Shown in pieces: positions 7,269-16,486 of a DNA stretch of 50,806 nt. Origin of the DNA: Aneurinibacillus aneurinilyticus ATCC 12856 (GTDB lineage: Bacteria > Bacillota > Bacilli > Aneurinibacillales > Aneurinibacillaceae); NCBI RefSeq assembly GCF_000466385.1, contig NZ_KE952920.1, positions 1 through 50,806 of the forward strand. Direction: 5' to 3'. The translations under genes and the position numbers were made by a program. The notes under the pieces were generated by a model. That model was not told where the DNA came from and ran no database searches. It saw only the letters and a program-made list of their open reading frames with translations. Every line of letters begins with the position of its first letter. Positions within the stretch are counted from its first letter, which is position 1.

Positions 7269-10200
7269 ATGAAGAGAGCAGATTTCAGTAATTTCAGTAA
7301 TCACCTGGCAGAAGAACACGATAGCTGTGGCATTATAGCCATCATTGAGAAAAACGGAAAGCCCCATCGTGATAACATATCTAAAATTATCGATGGTCTA
7401 GTGAAAATGGAGCACCGTTCTGGCTTTATTGATGGCGAAGGCGACGGATGTGGCATTCTAAGCGACATTCCCCGTGACCTTTGGTCCAAAAAGTTGGAAT
7501 ATCATGGAAAGTCGGCTGAATTGGCGTATTCCCCTTCTTTTGCTGTCGCACACATTTTCATTCCAACGCGTGGACATGAAGTCGAGAGTATCATGAAAGA
7601 TATTCGGCATATGTTCTCACAGGTAGAGCTTTCCATCGAACTAGAGCAGAAGAATGCGGTTAATAGCGAAGTACTAGGCAAGAACGGTCGAGCTGATGAA
7701 CCTGTATTCTGGCAGCTCGCTTGCCAGTATAATGGAGAAGGTGTAATTGAAAATGTTTTATTTGAGCTTTTGATTGCTATCGAGAAAAAACACCATGTTC
7801 ATGTCGCCTCTCTGAGCAACCACTCGGCTTCATATAAAGTCATGGGAGCCGCAAACATTCTACCTGGTTATTTTCAGGACATCCAGGAAGAGGAGTTCGC
7901 TTCATCCGCTACGATCGGTCACAATCGATATTCTACCAACACGCTGTCCAACTTCTTCCGCGTGCAGCCTTTTACGATTCTCGGACACAATGGAGAAATT
8001 AATACCATCCGCAAACTGGAAGACGAAGGCGACATGCTCAATGTTGATTTAGTAGATGGCGGAAGCGATTCCCAAAATATGAATCGGTCGATCGAAACAC
8101 TTATTCATCGCCATGGTATGTCCTTATTTGAAGCTTTAGAAATGGTCTTCCCTCCAATTATTAATGAGATGAAAAACCTGCGACCTGAATTGCAGGATTT
8201 ATATGTGTACTACCGTCAGACATGGGGTCACTATGCACAAGGACCGGCAGGTATCGTTTCACGTTATGCCAATGAATGCGTATTTAGCGTAGATGCACTG
8301 GGCCTGCGTCCAGTATGGATGGTTGAAAGCGAAACCTCACTATATTTCTCCTCCGAACAAGGTGTAATACCGGTATATGAAATGGTAAGTGAACCGAAAG
8401 CACTTGCACCCGGTGAAAAAGTAGGGGTGCAGATGAGCCCCGGACAGCCAGTAACCGTTATTTTACATCATGAATTACAGAATCTTGTATTAGAACGCTC
8501 CAGCAAACGAGCCGATTTCGCTGGCTTCCGAAACCAGCTGCACTTCACGGAAACGAATGCTGCACAAGCCCTATACGAAGATATCAAAACGTTAAATAAT
8601 CAACAATATGCAGCATATGGTTGGGAACGTGAGCACATCCAGTTAGCCGAGCAAATGGCCGTCAATGGCGCCGAGCCAATCCGCTCTCTCGGACACGATG
8701 CTCCGTTAGCCGCTATTGCAGATACAAGACAAAATATTGCTGATTTTATTAAGGAAAGTGTTGCTGTCGTCACCAATCCGGCGATTGACCGGGAACGCGA
8801 GATGGAACATTTCTCTACTCGCGTCGTGCTCGGTGGCCGTCCCGAACTCTTCCCGCAATCGGGTCATCTGACTCCATCGCTTGAACTCCCGTCTCCACTA
8901 CTGGTAGAAGGCAAAAGTCTGCAAGAGGTAGCCAATAAATTGAATACTATCTCACTTGAACAATTAATGGAGCATTTTGGCCCGAATACACATATTCTGC
9001 CCATATATTTTACGGATGAAGAGTCGCTGCCCGCTGCACTTGACCGTATTGCAAAAAATGCAATTGATGCAGTAGCCAATGGCGCACATATCCTTCTATT
9101 CGATGATAGCTCAGTTCACCAGAAAAACCGATACTGGATCGATCCGCATCTGATTATTTCCAAAGTGGACCGTGCACTAAAAAAGGCAGGAACAAGAGGA
9201 AACGGCAATCTGCGACGCCAAGCAAGTATTGTTATCCGTTCCGGCTCGATCCGCAATCTGCATGATTTGGCAATCGCCTTTGGGTTAGGTGCAGATGCAG
9301 TAGCACCGTATCTATTGTTTGCGACTGCTTTCTCTAAAGAAGGGGCTTCCTCCGTAGAAAACTTGTTCAGCGCACTGAATAAAGGGCTTGAGAAAGTCAT
9401 TTCTACCATTGGTATTCATGAACTTCGTGGGTATGCAAGGCTCTTCTCCTCCATCGGTCTGCGGGAAGAAGTCGCTGAAGTACTCGATATCGTTAATTTC
9501 TGCGGCAGCAACAAAGCCGGTACATCATTCGCCGATCTTGAAGCAGATAGCAGGAAACGGTATGAAGATTTTGCAGATGAGCAGTCCCGTCCGGCAAAAG
9601 TCTTCCATATGTGGCCGCGCATCTGGAAATCTATTGGCGAAGTGGCATCAGGAAGCCTACCCTATGCCGATTTTGCACAAAAACTGCTGGAACAAGAACA
9701 GCAAAATCCGCTATCCATTCGCCATTTGACAGACTTTGATACAACTAAAACGAATAAAACGCTCGCATCAGAGCAGGTAGATATCTCCATCGGCGAGCAC
9801 AGTTTGCCGTTTATGATTTCATCTATGTCATTCGGATCACAGAATGAGATTGCATTCCGTGCTTATGCCGAAGCGGCGGATCAACTAAATATGCTGAGCT
9901 TTAATGGCGAAGGCGGAGAGATTAAGGATATGCTTGGCAAATATCCGAGAACACGCGGACAGCAAATCGCTTCCGGCCGCTTCGGAGTCAATGTGGAACT
10001 GGCGAATTCATCGAACTTGCTCGAGATTAAGATCGGTCAGGGTGCCAAACCGGGTGAGGGCGGTCACCTGCCTGGCAAAAAAGTAACAGCAAAAGTGGCG
10101 GCAGCCAGAAATGCCACGCTTGGTTCCGATTTGATTTCTCCGTCGAACAACCACGATATTTATTCAATTGAAGATTTAGCTCAAATCATTACGGAATTAA

Positions 10201-11753
10201 AGACAGCCAATAACGAAGCAAAAGTATGTGTTAAAGTACCAATTGTACCGAACATCGGTACTATCGCTGTCGGTATTGCTAAGGCAGGCGCAGACTTTAT
10301 TACATTGAGCGGATTTGATGGCGGAACAGGAGCAGCACGTGTTCATGCATTGCAACATGTCGGCCTTCCGGTTGAGATTGGCGTAAAAGCTGCGCATACT
10401 GCCCTTATTGAAGCTGGACTTCGTGATAAAGTAGAGTTATGGGCTGATGGAGGAATTAAGAGCGGACACGATGTAGTAAAAATCATGCTGCTCGGCGCCA
10501 ACCGAATCGGCTTCGGTACACTTGCTATGCTGGCAGTCGGCTGTACAACCTGCCGCGGCTGCCACCTTGACACCTGCCATGTAGGTATCGCAACGCAAAT
10601 CGAATCGGTCGAAGAAGCAAAAGAACATGGTCTCCGCCGTTTTGTTCCTCGTGTATTTAATACTGCGGTAGATAATTTGAAACGTCTGTTCACCCAGTTA
10701 GGCGAAGAAGCAAAACGCATCACCGGCGAACTTGGATTTGAACGGATGCAAGATATAGTGGGACGTTCCGACTTGCTTGTACAGGTGCGTGGACAAAAGC
10801 AAATGGATTTGACGCCTCTTCTAGCAAACGCATCCCTCCCGCTGGCCGAACTTGAATCTAAGGTACTTGTAGCTGTAGGGGCTGAAGGCTACGAAGCGAA
10901 CGATAATTATTCTTCACCACATACACCAATTCACGAGACGTTCACTAATATACTTGGCGATCAGCGTGTGCTGGGTAGCCGTTATTCGGGCGCACGTGTT
11001 AAACCTCATCTGGACGGTAGCTACGTTAAACTGCCGGAAGTCTCATTGACGTTCAAAAACGGCTGTGTACCTGGCAACGGACTTGCAGCCTTCAATGCTG
11101 AGGGTGTTGCCATTCGTGTACACGGCGGCGCACAGGACGGTGTCGGAAAAACCGGCTTTGGGGGACGTGTAACCATTATGAAATCTCCGAATGCGCATCG
11201 GGAGTTCATTAACGGCTCCGTAGGTAAAAGCTTCTGCTATGGTGCCCAGAAGGGTCTGTATATCGTACAGGGCAATGCGGACGCACGCGCCTGCATCCGC
11301 TTGTCAGGAGCTGACGTTATTATTGGAGGCGAACTGCAGCAACCGGTAAATGATGCGTTAGGCGGCATCGGTGCACGTGCTAATATTAAAGGCTTCGCTT
11401 TTGAATATATGACAAATGGTCGTGCTCTTGTACTAGGCGATCCAGGTCCATGGATTTGTTCCGGCATGACCGGAGGAACAATATATTTACGCCTCCAGCC
11501 GGAGATGGGGCTTGACGAGGAGGCACTGAAACGCCGGATTGCCAAAGCAGCAAAAATTACACTTGAGCCGCTAAACAGCAAAGGAAAAGAAGACATCGCC
11601 TACCTGCTCGGTGAATATATCACTGAACTTGAAGCAAGCGGTCAATCTGAAAAGGCCCTTCATATTCAGGAACTGCTTGCTAACGCCGAACGGCACTTCA
11701 TAATGGTATCACCAATGAAGGAACAGGCAGACCCGTCTATCGCTACAGAATAA
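7269..11753 (+). CDS. gltB: Glutamate synthase large subunit
   Basis: The 1494-residue protein makes glutamate from glutamine and 2-oxoglutarate. A short propeptide precedes catalytic Cys20 in EEHDSCGIIAII, the N-terminal nucleophile of the class II amidotransferase domain (to ~430). A central domain, the FMN-binding synthase domain (~800-1190, with GGGTGAARVHALQHVGLP-like phosphate site) and a C-terminal GXGXG beta-helix (~1240-1430) follow. The 3Fe-4S ligands C1092, C1098 and C1103 are present in CTTCRGCHLDTCHVG. Length matches the family. There is no small subunit (gltD) beside it, so either the NADPH-oxidising partner is elsewhere or it takes electrons from ferredoxin; the sequence does not decide. 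A long structured leader and unusual ribosome binding site precede it. Confidence 0.95.
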   Translation: MKRADFSNFSNHLAEEHDSCGIIAIIEKNGKPHRDNISKIIDGLVKMEHRSGFIDGEGDGCGILSDIPRDLWSKKLEYHGKSAELAYSPSFAVAHIFIPTRGHEVESIMKDIRHMFSQVELSIELEQKNAVNSEVLGKNGRADEPVFWQLACQYNGEGVIENVLFELLIAIEKKHHVHVASLSNHSASYKVMGAANILPGYFQDIQEEEFASSATIGHNRYSTNTLSNFFRVQPFTILGHNGEINTIRKLEDEGDMLNVDLVDGGSDSQNMNRSIETLIHRHGMSLFEALEMVFPPIINEMKNLRPELQDLYVYYRQTWGHYAQGPAGIVSRYANECVFSVDALGLRPVWMVESETSLYFSSEQGVIPVYEMVSEPKALAPGEKVGVQMSPGQPVTVILHHELQNLVLERSSKRADFAGFRNQLHFTETNAAQALYEDIKTLNNQQYAAYGWEREHIQLAEQMAVNGAEPIRSLGHDAPLAAIADTRQNIADFIKESVAVVTNPAIDREREMEHFSTRVVLGGRPELFPQSGHLTPSLELPSPLLVEGKSLQEVANKLNTISLEQLMEHFGPNTHILPIYFTDEESLPAALDRIAKNAIDAVANGAHILLFDDSSVHQKNRYWIDPHLIISKVDRALKKAGTRGNGNLRRQASIVIRSGSIRNLHDLAIAFGLGADAVAPYLLFATAFSKEGASSVENLFSALNKGLEKVISTIGIHELRGYARLFSSIGLREEVAEVLDIVNFCGSNKAGTSFADLEADSRKRYEDFADEQSRPAKVFHMWPRIWKSIGEVASGSLPYADFAQKLLEQEQQNPLSIRHLTDFDTTKTNKTLASEQVDISIGEHSLPFMISSMSFGSQNEIAFRAYAEAADQLNMLSFNGEGGEIKDMLGKYPRTRGQQIASGRFGVNVELANSSNLLEIKIGQGAKPGEGGHLPGKKVTAKVAAARNATLGSDLISPSNNHDIYSIEDLAQIITELKTANNEAKVCVKVPIVPNIGTIAVGIAKAGADFITLSGFDGGTGAARVHALQHVGLPVEIGVKAAHTALIEAGLRDKVELWADGGIKSGHDVVKIMLLGANRIGFGTLAMLAVGCTTCRGCHLDTCHVGIATQIESVEEAKEHGLRRFVPRVFNTAVDNLKRLFTQLGEEAKRITGELGFERMQDIVGRSDLLVQVRGQKQMDLTPLLANASLPLAELESKVLVAVGAEGYEANDNYSSPHTPIHETFTNILGDQRVLGSRYSGARVKPHLDGSYVKLPEVSLTFKNGCVPGNGLAAFNAEGVAIRVHGGAQDGVGKTGFGGRVTIMKSPNAHREFINGSVGKSFCYGAQKGLYIVQGNADARACIRLSGADVIIGGELQQPVNDALGGIGARANIKGFAFEYMTNGRALVLGDPGPWICSGMTGGTIYLRLQPEMGLDEEALKRRIAKAAKITLEPLNSKGKEDIAYLLGEYITELEASGQSEKALHIQELLANAERHFIMVSPMKEQADPSIATE

Positions 11754-11815
11754 TTTTTCGTGTATAATTTTCACCTGCAGCTCCCAAACTTGCAGTGTGA
11801 TTACCACCTATATCG

Positions 11816-11848
11816 GCAGCCGTCTTCCTCCCAGGGACGGCTGCTTTA
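11816..11848 (+). terminator. Terminator after gltB
   Basis: GCAGCCGTC/GACGGCTGC stem with an 11-base loop followed by TTTATT, 62 bases after the gltB stop. Confidence 0.75.
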
Positions 11849-11913
11849 TTATGGTTGCTTTTTCTGGGAACCATGGTATTATACAGTAAGCAATAGTACT
11901 GTTTGGAGGAATT

Positions 11914-12981
11914 ATGCGCGTTGGAGCACGTATTTTAAAGACAGGAATCGCCCTTATCCTAGCGTTGCTTGTCTGTCATTGGTTCAATCTTCAGCCGCCG
12001 CTTTTCGCGGCAATTGCTGCGACACTAAGCATCCAGCCTACAGTGTACCGTACGCTCAAGCATCTGCGAGAACAGATGGAGGCCAATTTTATCGGTGCAG
12101 CCCTGGGTGTAACCGCAACGTATTTTCTCGGTGCTGATCCGATAATCGTCGGTGTAGTCGTTATGCTGGTAATCATGATTAATCTTCGCCTTAAACTTGA
12201 GAACAGCCTTGTCTTGAGCTTAGTAACGGTTATTGCCGTTATGGAGACATCAACAGGCAATTATTTATATTTTGCAGGTAATCGTTTCCTGCTAACCGTT
12301 ATCGGGGTATTCTCGGCTGCATTAGTTAATGCCTTATTTATCCCACCACGCTATGAACACAAGCTGTTTGATGAGATTTCAAAAACGGGAGAAAAATTCT
12401 CTGTGCTTATGCGCACACTTATCCATAACGAAATGGAGGAGAAAGTTTTCCGTGAAGAGAAAGAAAAAATCAAATCCAAATTCAAGGCAATCGAACAGTT
12501 ATACGATTTGTATACGGAAGAGATAACAAAGCTACGTAAAGTCACTTATTCCAGCCAAAAAAAGCTGGTGCTTTTCAAGCAGATGATTTCCGTGCTATAC
12601 AAAGAAATGGATATGCTGCGCACCTTTGAGCGCCATATCTATTCTTCATTCAAGCCCGGACACTATCTTTTCCCTTTAATTCAAAGCCAATTGGAGGCTT
12701 TAACGGAGTACCATAAAAATATCCTGCTCACATATAATGGAATCCTGAAAACAAGGGAAGATTGGCATCTTCCAGAAGAGGTCTTGCAGGAGAATAATCG
12801 GCTATTGCACGAATTTTTAACCTTATATCCTGAAGTAAAAAATACGCCTCAGGAAGAAGATGATGGACAATGGCGCCACCTCTTCCCGGTTGTAGCGGAA
12901 ATTCTCGAGTACGCCAATCAGCTGGAGCGCCTAAGCAAACTGGTGCATACATTTCATACTCATCAAGGTGAAGATGAATAA
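11914..12981 (+). CDS. Aromatic acid exporter (ArAE_1/FUSC-type) family membrane protein
   Basis: The 355-residue protein has an N-terminal half of about five to six membrane helices (ILKTGIALILALLVCHW, PPLFAAIAATLSI, GAALGVTATYFLGADPIIVG, FLLTVIGVFSAALVNALFI) and a charged, helical cytoplasmic C-terminal domain (~165-345). This architecture, including IQPTVYRTLKHLREQMEANFIGA early on, is that of the Bacillus ArAE_1 (PF06081, former DUF939) family. The family is named by similarity to aromatic acid efflux proteins; direct transport data for this subgroup are lacking as far as I know. GGAGG lies six bases before the ATG. It is a single gene between the gltB terminator and the mtn promoter. Confidence 0.8.
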   Translation: MRVGARILKTGIALILALLVCHWFNLQPPLFAAIAATLSIQPTVYRTLKHLREQMEANFIGAALGVTATYFLGADPIIVGVVVMLVIMINLRLKLENSLVLSLVTVIAVMETSTGNYLYFAGNRFLLTVIGVFSAALVNALFIPPRYEHKLFDEISKTGEKFSVLMRTLIHNEMEEKVFREEKEKIKSKFKAIEQLYDLYTEEITKLRKVTYSSQKKLVLFKQMISVLYKEMDMLRTFERHIYSSFKPGHYLFPLIQSQLEALTEYHKNILLTYNGILKTREDWHLPEEVLQENNRLLHEFLTLYPEVKNTPQEEDDGQWRHLFPVVAEILEYANQLERLSKLVHTFHTHQGEDE

Positions 12982-12987
12982 AGCCTA

Positions 12988-13016
12988 TTGACATACTATC
13001 GATTCCAAACTATCAT
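12988..13016 (+). promoter_or_regulatory. mtn operon promoter
   Basis: TTGACA (12988-12993), 17-base spacer, TATCAT (13011-13016). It lies 24 bases upstream of the SAM riboswitch, as expected for an S-box leader. Confidence 0.8.
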
Positions 13017-13040
13017 TAAACACAGACAATTTTATTTCTT

Positions 13041-13159
13041 CTTATCGCGAGAAGGCTGAGGGACTGGCCCGATGAAGCCCGGCAACCTGCTTTTACCGTC
13101 TACTACGGAAAGAAAGGTGCTAATTCCTGCAGAATGGTTATTTCATTCTGAAAGATAAG
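13041..13159 (+). promoter_or_regulatory. SAM-I riboswitch (S-box)
   Basis: The conserved S-box elements appear in order: CTTATC at the 5' end of P1, GAGAAGGCTGAGGGACTGGC, GATGAAGCCCGGCAACC, AAGGTGCTAATTCCTGCAG, and AAAGATAAG closing P1. A terminator follows at 13189. High SAM should stabilise the aptamer and terminate transcription before mtnW, so the salvage genes would be expressed when methionine/SAM is low. Confidence 0.95.
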
Positions 13160-13188
13160 ATCGTGAAGTTCCTGTTTGCGAACGTACC

Positions 13189-13218
13189 GCTCTCTTTCTT
13201 TCAGAAAGGGAGCTTTTT
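13189..13218 (+). terminator. Riboswitch-controlled terminator upstream of mtnW
   Basis: GCTCTCTTTC/GAAAGGGAGC hairpin followed by five T, between the S-box and the mtnW start. Confidence 0.9.
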
Positions 13219-13244
13219 GTTTTCCAGGAAAGGATGAAGGGACA

Positions 13245-14438
13245 ATGCATGAATTTATTACTGTCAGTTATCTAACGACTGCAAAAGATTTATATAAAAA
13301 AGCCGAAAGCATCGCTGTAGGCATGACCGTAGGAAGCTGGACCGATCTGCCACTCGCACGGCAGGAAATGCTGGCGCCATATCTAGGCAGGGTCGGTAAC
13401 GTAACCATCACCGAAGAAAAAGACTACTTGCAGCAGGGCATTATCTCAATCCAGTACCCTGTCGGAAATATCACCCCCGATATTCCTTCTCTGCTCACTA
13501 CGGTATTCGGTAAACTGTCGATGGATGGAAAAATCAAACTAGTAGATATCGACTTCCCTCCTTCCCTGCTGGCACAGTTTCCCGGACCGAAGTTCGGTAT
13601 TGCCGGTATCAGGGAACAACTTGGGGTTTATGATCGACCACTGCTTATGAGCATCTTCAAATCCTGCCTTGGACTCCCGCTGGATGAACTGGAAACCCAA
13701 TTCGCAGCGCAAGTGGAAGGCGGCGTAGATTTAGTAAAAGACGATGAAATTTTCTTCGTGGACGACAAAGCTCCGCTAACGGAACGGCTCGGCGCTTATA
13801 ATCGTATCATCCAGGCGTCCGGCCGACCTGTATTATACGCAGCCAATTTGACCGGGCCAGTACATCAACTGGTCGATAAGGCTAAATATGCGATTGATCG
13901 GGGAGCAACTTGCCTGTTGCTGAATGTCCTGCCATACGGTTTTGATATTCTGCATCGATTGGCTGCCGATCCCGATATTACTGTACCGTTGATGGCACAT
14001 CCGGCAATGGCAGGAGCTTTCTACGCGGCAGATGAATATGGCATTTCCTCTCCGCTTTTGCTCGGCAAACTGATGCGCCTGGCGGGTGCAGATATGATTT
14101 TATATCCATCGCCATATGGTTCAGTAGCGCTGAACCATACAGAAGCACTGACAGTTGCCGAACACGCCCGCATACCCAACAGTGCGCATAAATCGGCTTT
14201 TCCAGTGCCTTCCGCCGGGATTCATCCCGGGTTGGTCACCAAACTGTATAACGACTTCGGCATGGATGTCATCGTAAATGCCGGCGGCGGAGTGCACGGT
14301 CATCCGAGCGGTGCCGCAGATGGTGCACGAGCATTCCGGGCCGCCATTGATGCTGTAGTAAATGGTCAAACGCTTGCTGAAGGTGCACAAACAAGCAAGC
14401 CGCTGGCTCTGGCACTTGAGAAATGGGGAAACGCATAA
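13245..14438 (+). CDS. mtnW: 2,3-diketo-5-methylthiopentyl-1-phosphate enolase (RuBisCO-like protein)
   Basis: MtnW enolises the diketo phosphate of the methionine salvage pathway. The 397-residue protein has the RuBisCO-like fold: GVDLVKDDE (K165-E168) with the metal-binding acidic residues, a LMAHPAMAGAF strand, and a phosphate-binding GGGVHGHPSGAADGA loop. The ATG at 13245 was chosen over an upstream in-frame ATG at 13176, because the latter lies before the riboswitch terminator and GAAGGGA directly precedes 13245. It is first of four genes in the B. subtilis-like order mtnW-mtnX-mtnB-mtnD; mtnK and mtnA are not in the window. Control is by the SAM-I riboswitch. Confidence 0.95.
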   Translation: MHEFITVSYLTTAKDLYKKAESIAVGMTVGSWTDLPLARQEMLAPYLGRVGNVTITEEKDYLQQGIISIQYPVGNITPDIPSLLTTVFGKLSMDGKIKLVDIDFPPSLLAQFPGPKFGIAGIREQLGVYDRPLLMSIFKSCLGLPLDELETQFAAQVEGGVDLVKDDEIFFVDDKAPLTERLGAYNRIIQASGRPVLYAANLTGPVHQLVDKAKYAIDRGATCLLLNVLPYGFDILHRLAADPDITVPLMAHPAMAGAFYAADEYGISSPLLLGKLMRLAGADMILYPSPYGSVALNHTEALTVAEHARIPNSAHKSAFPVPSAGIHPGLVTKLYNDFGMDVIVNAGGGVHGHPSGAADGARAFRAAIDAVVNGQTLAEGAQTSKPLALALEKWGNA

Positions 14439-14439
14439 T

Positions 14440-15120
14440 ATGAGTAAACAAATTGTTATCTTTTGTGACTTCGATGGCACGATTACCGAGAAAGACAATA
14501 TCATCGACATCATGCGTACATTTGTACCTGAAGAACAATGGAAACCGATTGTAGATGATATTTTCGCCAAGAAAACGAGTCTGCGAGCAGGCGTATACGC
14601 TCTGTTTCAGCTCGTACCAAGCGTACAACGAAAAGAAGTCACGGACTTTGTATTGAATCAGGCCCGTGTCCGTGAGGGATTTGTTGATTTCGTCAACTAC
14701 TGCTATGAGCAAAATATTCAACTGCTTATAACAAGCAACGGTATTGACTTTTTCATCGAACCGATTCTTGCACCGTACGCTGAAAAAATCAACAAAATTT
14801 ACTGCAACCAGAGCGACTTTTCTGGTAAGAATGTTGAGATTATCTACCCGCATCCGTGCGATAAGCATTGTAATGTAGACTGCGGAATGTGTAAAACAAC
14901 CATCATACGCAGTTATGACAGCAACCGCTATTTCAAAGTCGTTATTGGTGACAGCATCACTGATCTTGAAGGCGCAAAAATTGCCGATGCAGTCATCGCC
15001 CGTGACTATCTTGCAAATACATGCAAAGAACTTGGTATTGACTATCAGGCTTTTTCAAATTTCCATGATTGCATTCAAGCATTAACCACCTTTATCACTC
15101 AAACGGAGGTACCCCAATGA
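14440..15120 (+). CDS. mtnX: 2-hydroxy-3-keto-5-methylthiopentenyl-1-phosphate phosphatase
   Basis: MtnX dephosphorylates the MtnW product to the acireductone. The 226-residue protein belongs to the HAD superfamily: CDFDGTITEKD carries the nucleophile and acid aspartates, LLITSNG is motif II, and VVIGDSITDLEGAKIAD is motif IV. A cysteine cluster (CDKHCNVDCGMCK) inserted in the middle is known in this family. Its ATG is one base after the mtnW stop codon, so translation is probably coupled. It overlaps mtnB at the other end (ATGA). Confidence 0.95.
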   Translation: MSKQIVIFCDFDGTITEKDNIIDIMRTFVPEEQWKPIVDDIFAKKTSLRAGVYALFQLVPSVQRKEVTDFVLNQARVREGFVDFVNYCYEQNIQLLITSNGIDFFIEPILAPYAEKINKIYCNQSDFSGKNVEIIYPHPCDKHCNVDCGMCKTTIIRSYDSNRYFKVVIGDSITDLEGAKIADAVIARDYLANTCKELGIDYQAFSNFHDCIQALTTFITQTEVPQ

Positions 15121-15809
15121 ACGCATACACTCACGAAGTCCGTCAGCAAGTCTTTCAGCAGCTCGATCAGGTGAAGTTAGCATTTGCAGCCAGGGATTGG
15201 TTCCCTGGCACAAGCGGCAACCTTTCCATTAAAATCAGTTCCAAGCCTTTGCTTGTCGCAGTAACGGCAAGCGGCAAGGACAAAACCGTTTGCACACCTT
15301 ATGACTATCTGGTAGTAGACGAGAACAGTCGTCCATATGAATCGACATCACTAAAACCTTCGGCAGAAACACAAATTCATACGGCCATCTATCGCAATAT
15401 TCCGGAAACGGGAGCAGTGTTTCACGTTCATACAATTCCGAACAATATTGTATCCGAATTGTATGGTAACCAGGGATATGTAGCACTGCGCAATCAGGAA
15501 TTAATCAAAGGTCTTGGTATCTGGGAAGAAGACGCGGAAATTCGGATACCTATTGTTGAGAATTTTGCGGACATTTCCCGACTGGCACAAGCAGTTGAGA
15601 GCGTGCTAGATGCCCGTATCCCAGGTGTGTTAATCCGCAATCATGGCATTTATGCATGGGGACGTAACGACTTTGAGGCCAAGCGCCACCTTGAAGCATT
15701 TGAATTCCTGTTCGGCTACCATCTGCAATGGCTGCAGGTTCAACAATTTGCCGGACATATTGTGGGACAGCAACCAACGCTAACATATCGGGCTACAGGT
15801 CAGCTATAA
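15117..15809 (+). CDS. mtnB: Methylthioribulose-1-phosphate dehydratase
   Basis: MtnB dehydrates methylthioribulose-1-phosphate, the step before MtnW. The 230-residue protein is a class II aldolase/adducin-type metalloenzyme: ARDWFPGTSGNLSIK near the N-terminus, zinc-binding HVHT in GAVFHVHTIPNNI, and a further histidine in IPGVLIRNHGIYAWG. ATGA overlap with mtnX and AACGGAGG eight bases upstream fix the start; longer in-frame starts within mtnX are unlikely. Confidence 0.95.
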   Translation: MNAYTHEVRQQVFQQLDQVKLAFAARDWFPGTSGNLSIKISSKPLLVAVTASGKDKTVCTPYDYLVVDENSRPYESTSLKPSAETQIHTAIYRNIPETGAVFHVHTIPNNIVSELYGNQGYVALRNQELIKGLGIWEEDAEIRIPIVENFADISRLAQAVESVLDARIPGVLIRNHGIYAWGRNDFEAKRHLEAFEFLFGYHLQWLQVQQFAGHIVGQQPTLTYRATGQL

Positions 15810-15853
15810 TTACAATAAATATAGAACGAATATTCGAAAGAGAGGGAAAAAAG

Positions 15854-16390
15854 ATGGCTTACATTACTTTTTTGGATACAAAACAACAAATTGTTAAGGG
15901 CAACGAAGTAAAAGATTTCTTAAGCGGTCAAGACGTTATTTATGAAAAATGGGGCGTTGAACGGCTCGAAGGTAATCTAAAAGAAAACTATTCTTTGTCC
16001 GATGCAGAAAAACAGCAAATCATTGATTCCTTCCGTACCGAAATAAACGAACTAAGCGCGCGCCGTGGCTACGAGACAGAAGACATTATCGTATTGTCCG
16101 ATGCCACACCCAATCTCGATACTCTGCTCGATAAATTCAAGGAAGAGCACCATCATACGGATGACGAAGTTCGCTTCTGTGTAGACGGTCATGGCATCTT
16201 CACCTTAAAGGGGAACGATGGACGCTATTTTGATGTCGTAATGGAGCCAGGTGATTTGATTTCTGTACCTGCCTACACTCGTCATTGGTTTACATTGTGC
16301 GAAGATCGCAAAATCAAATGCATCCGTATCTTCGTGACACCAGCTGGATGGGAAGCGATTTACGAGGAGAATGCCGAACAAGCGAACTAA
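15854..16390 (+). CDS. mtnD: Acireductone dioxygenase
   Basis: MtnD oxidises the acireductone to the 2-oxo acid precursor of methionine plus formate (iron form). The 178-residue cupin has the metal ligands in EEHHHTDDEVRF and in PAYTRHWFTL. An in-frame extension into mtnB is possible on paper but GAGGGAAAAAAG just before the ATG at 15854 supports this start. It ends the mtn operon and is followed by a strong terminator. Confidence 0.95.
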   Translation: MAYITFLDTKQQIVKGNEVKDFLSGQDVIYEKWGVERLEGNLKENYSLSDAEKQQIIDSFRTEINELSARRGYETEDIIVLSDATPNLDTLLDKFKEEHHHTDDEVRFCVDGHGIFTLKGNDGRYFDVVMEPGDLISVPAYTRHWFTLCEDRKIKCIRIFVTPAGWEAIYEENAEQAN

Positions 16391-16408
16391 TCGTTGTATA
16401 CGTAAAAA

Positions 16409-16438
16409 GGAACGGCGCTCGAAGCACCGTTCCTTTTT
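16409..16438 (+). terminator. Terminator of the mtn operon
   Basis: GGAACGG/CCGTTCC stem, extended inward, followed by five T, 19 bases after mtnD. Confidence 0.9.
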
Positions 16439-16486
16439 ATTCTGCATCCTACTAGTTCCGTCAGCATTTTCGCAGCGGTTCTAATT

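Noticed and set aside
10343-10723. 126-aa open frame antisense to gltB
   Set aside because: It is a shadow of the iron-sulfur region of gltB, with no ribosome binding site and biased composition.
11760-12137. 125-aa plus-strand frame after gltB
   Set aside because: It runs through the gltB terminator and overlaps the start of the ArAE gene in another frame.
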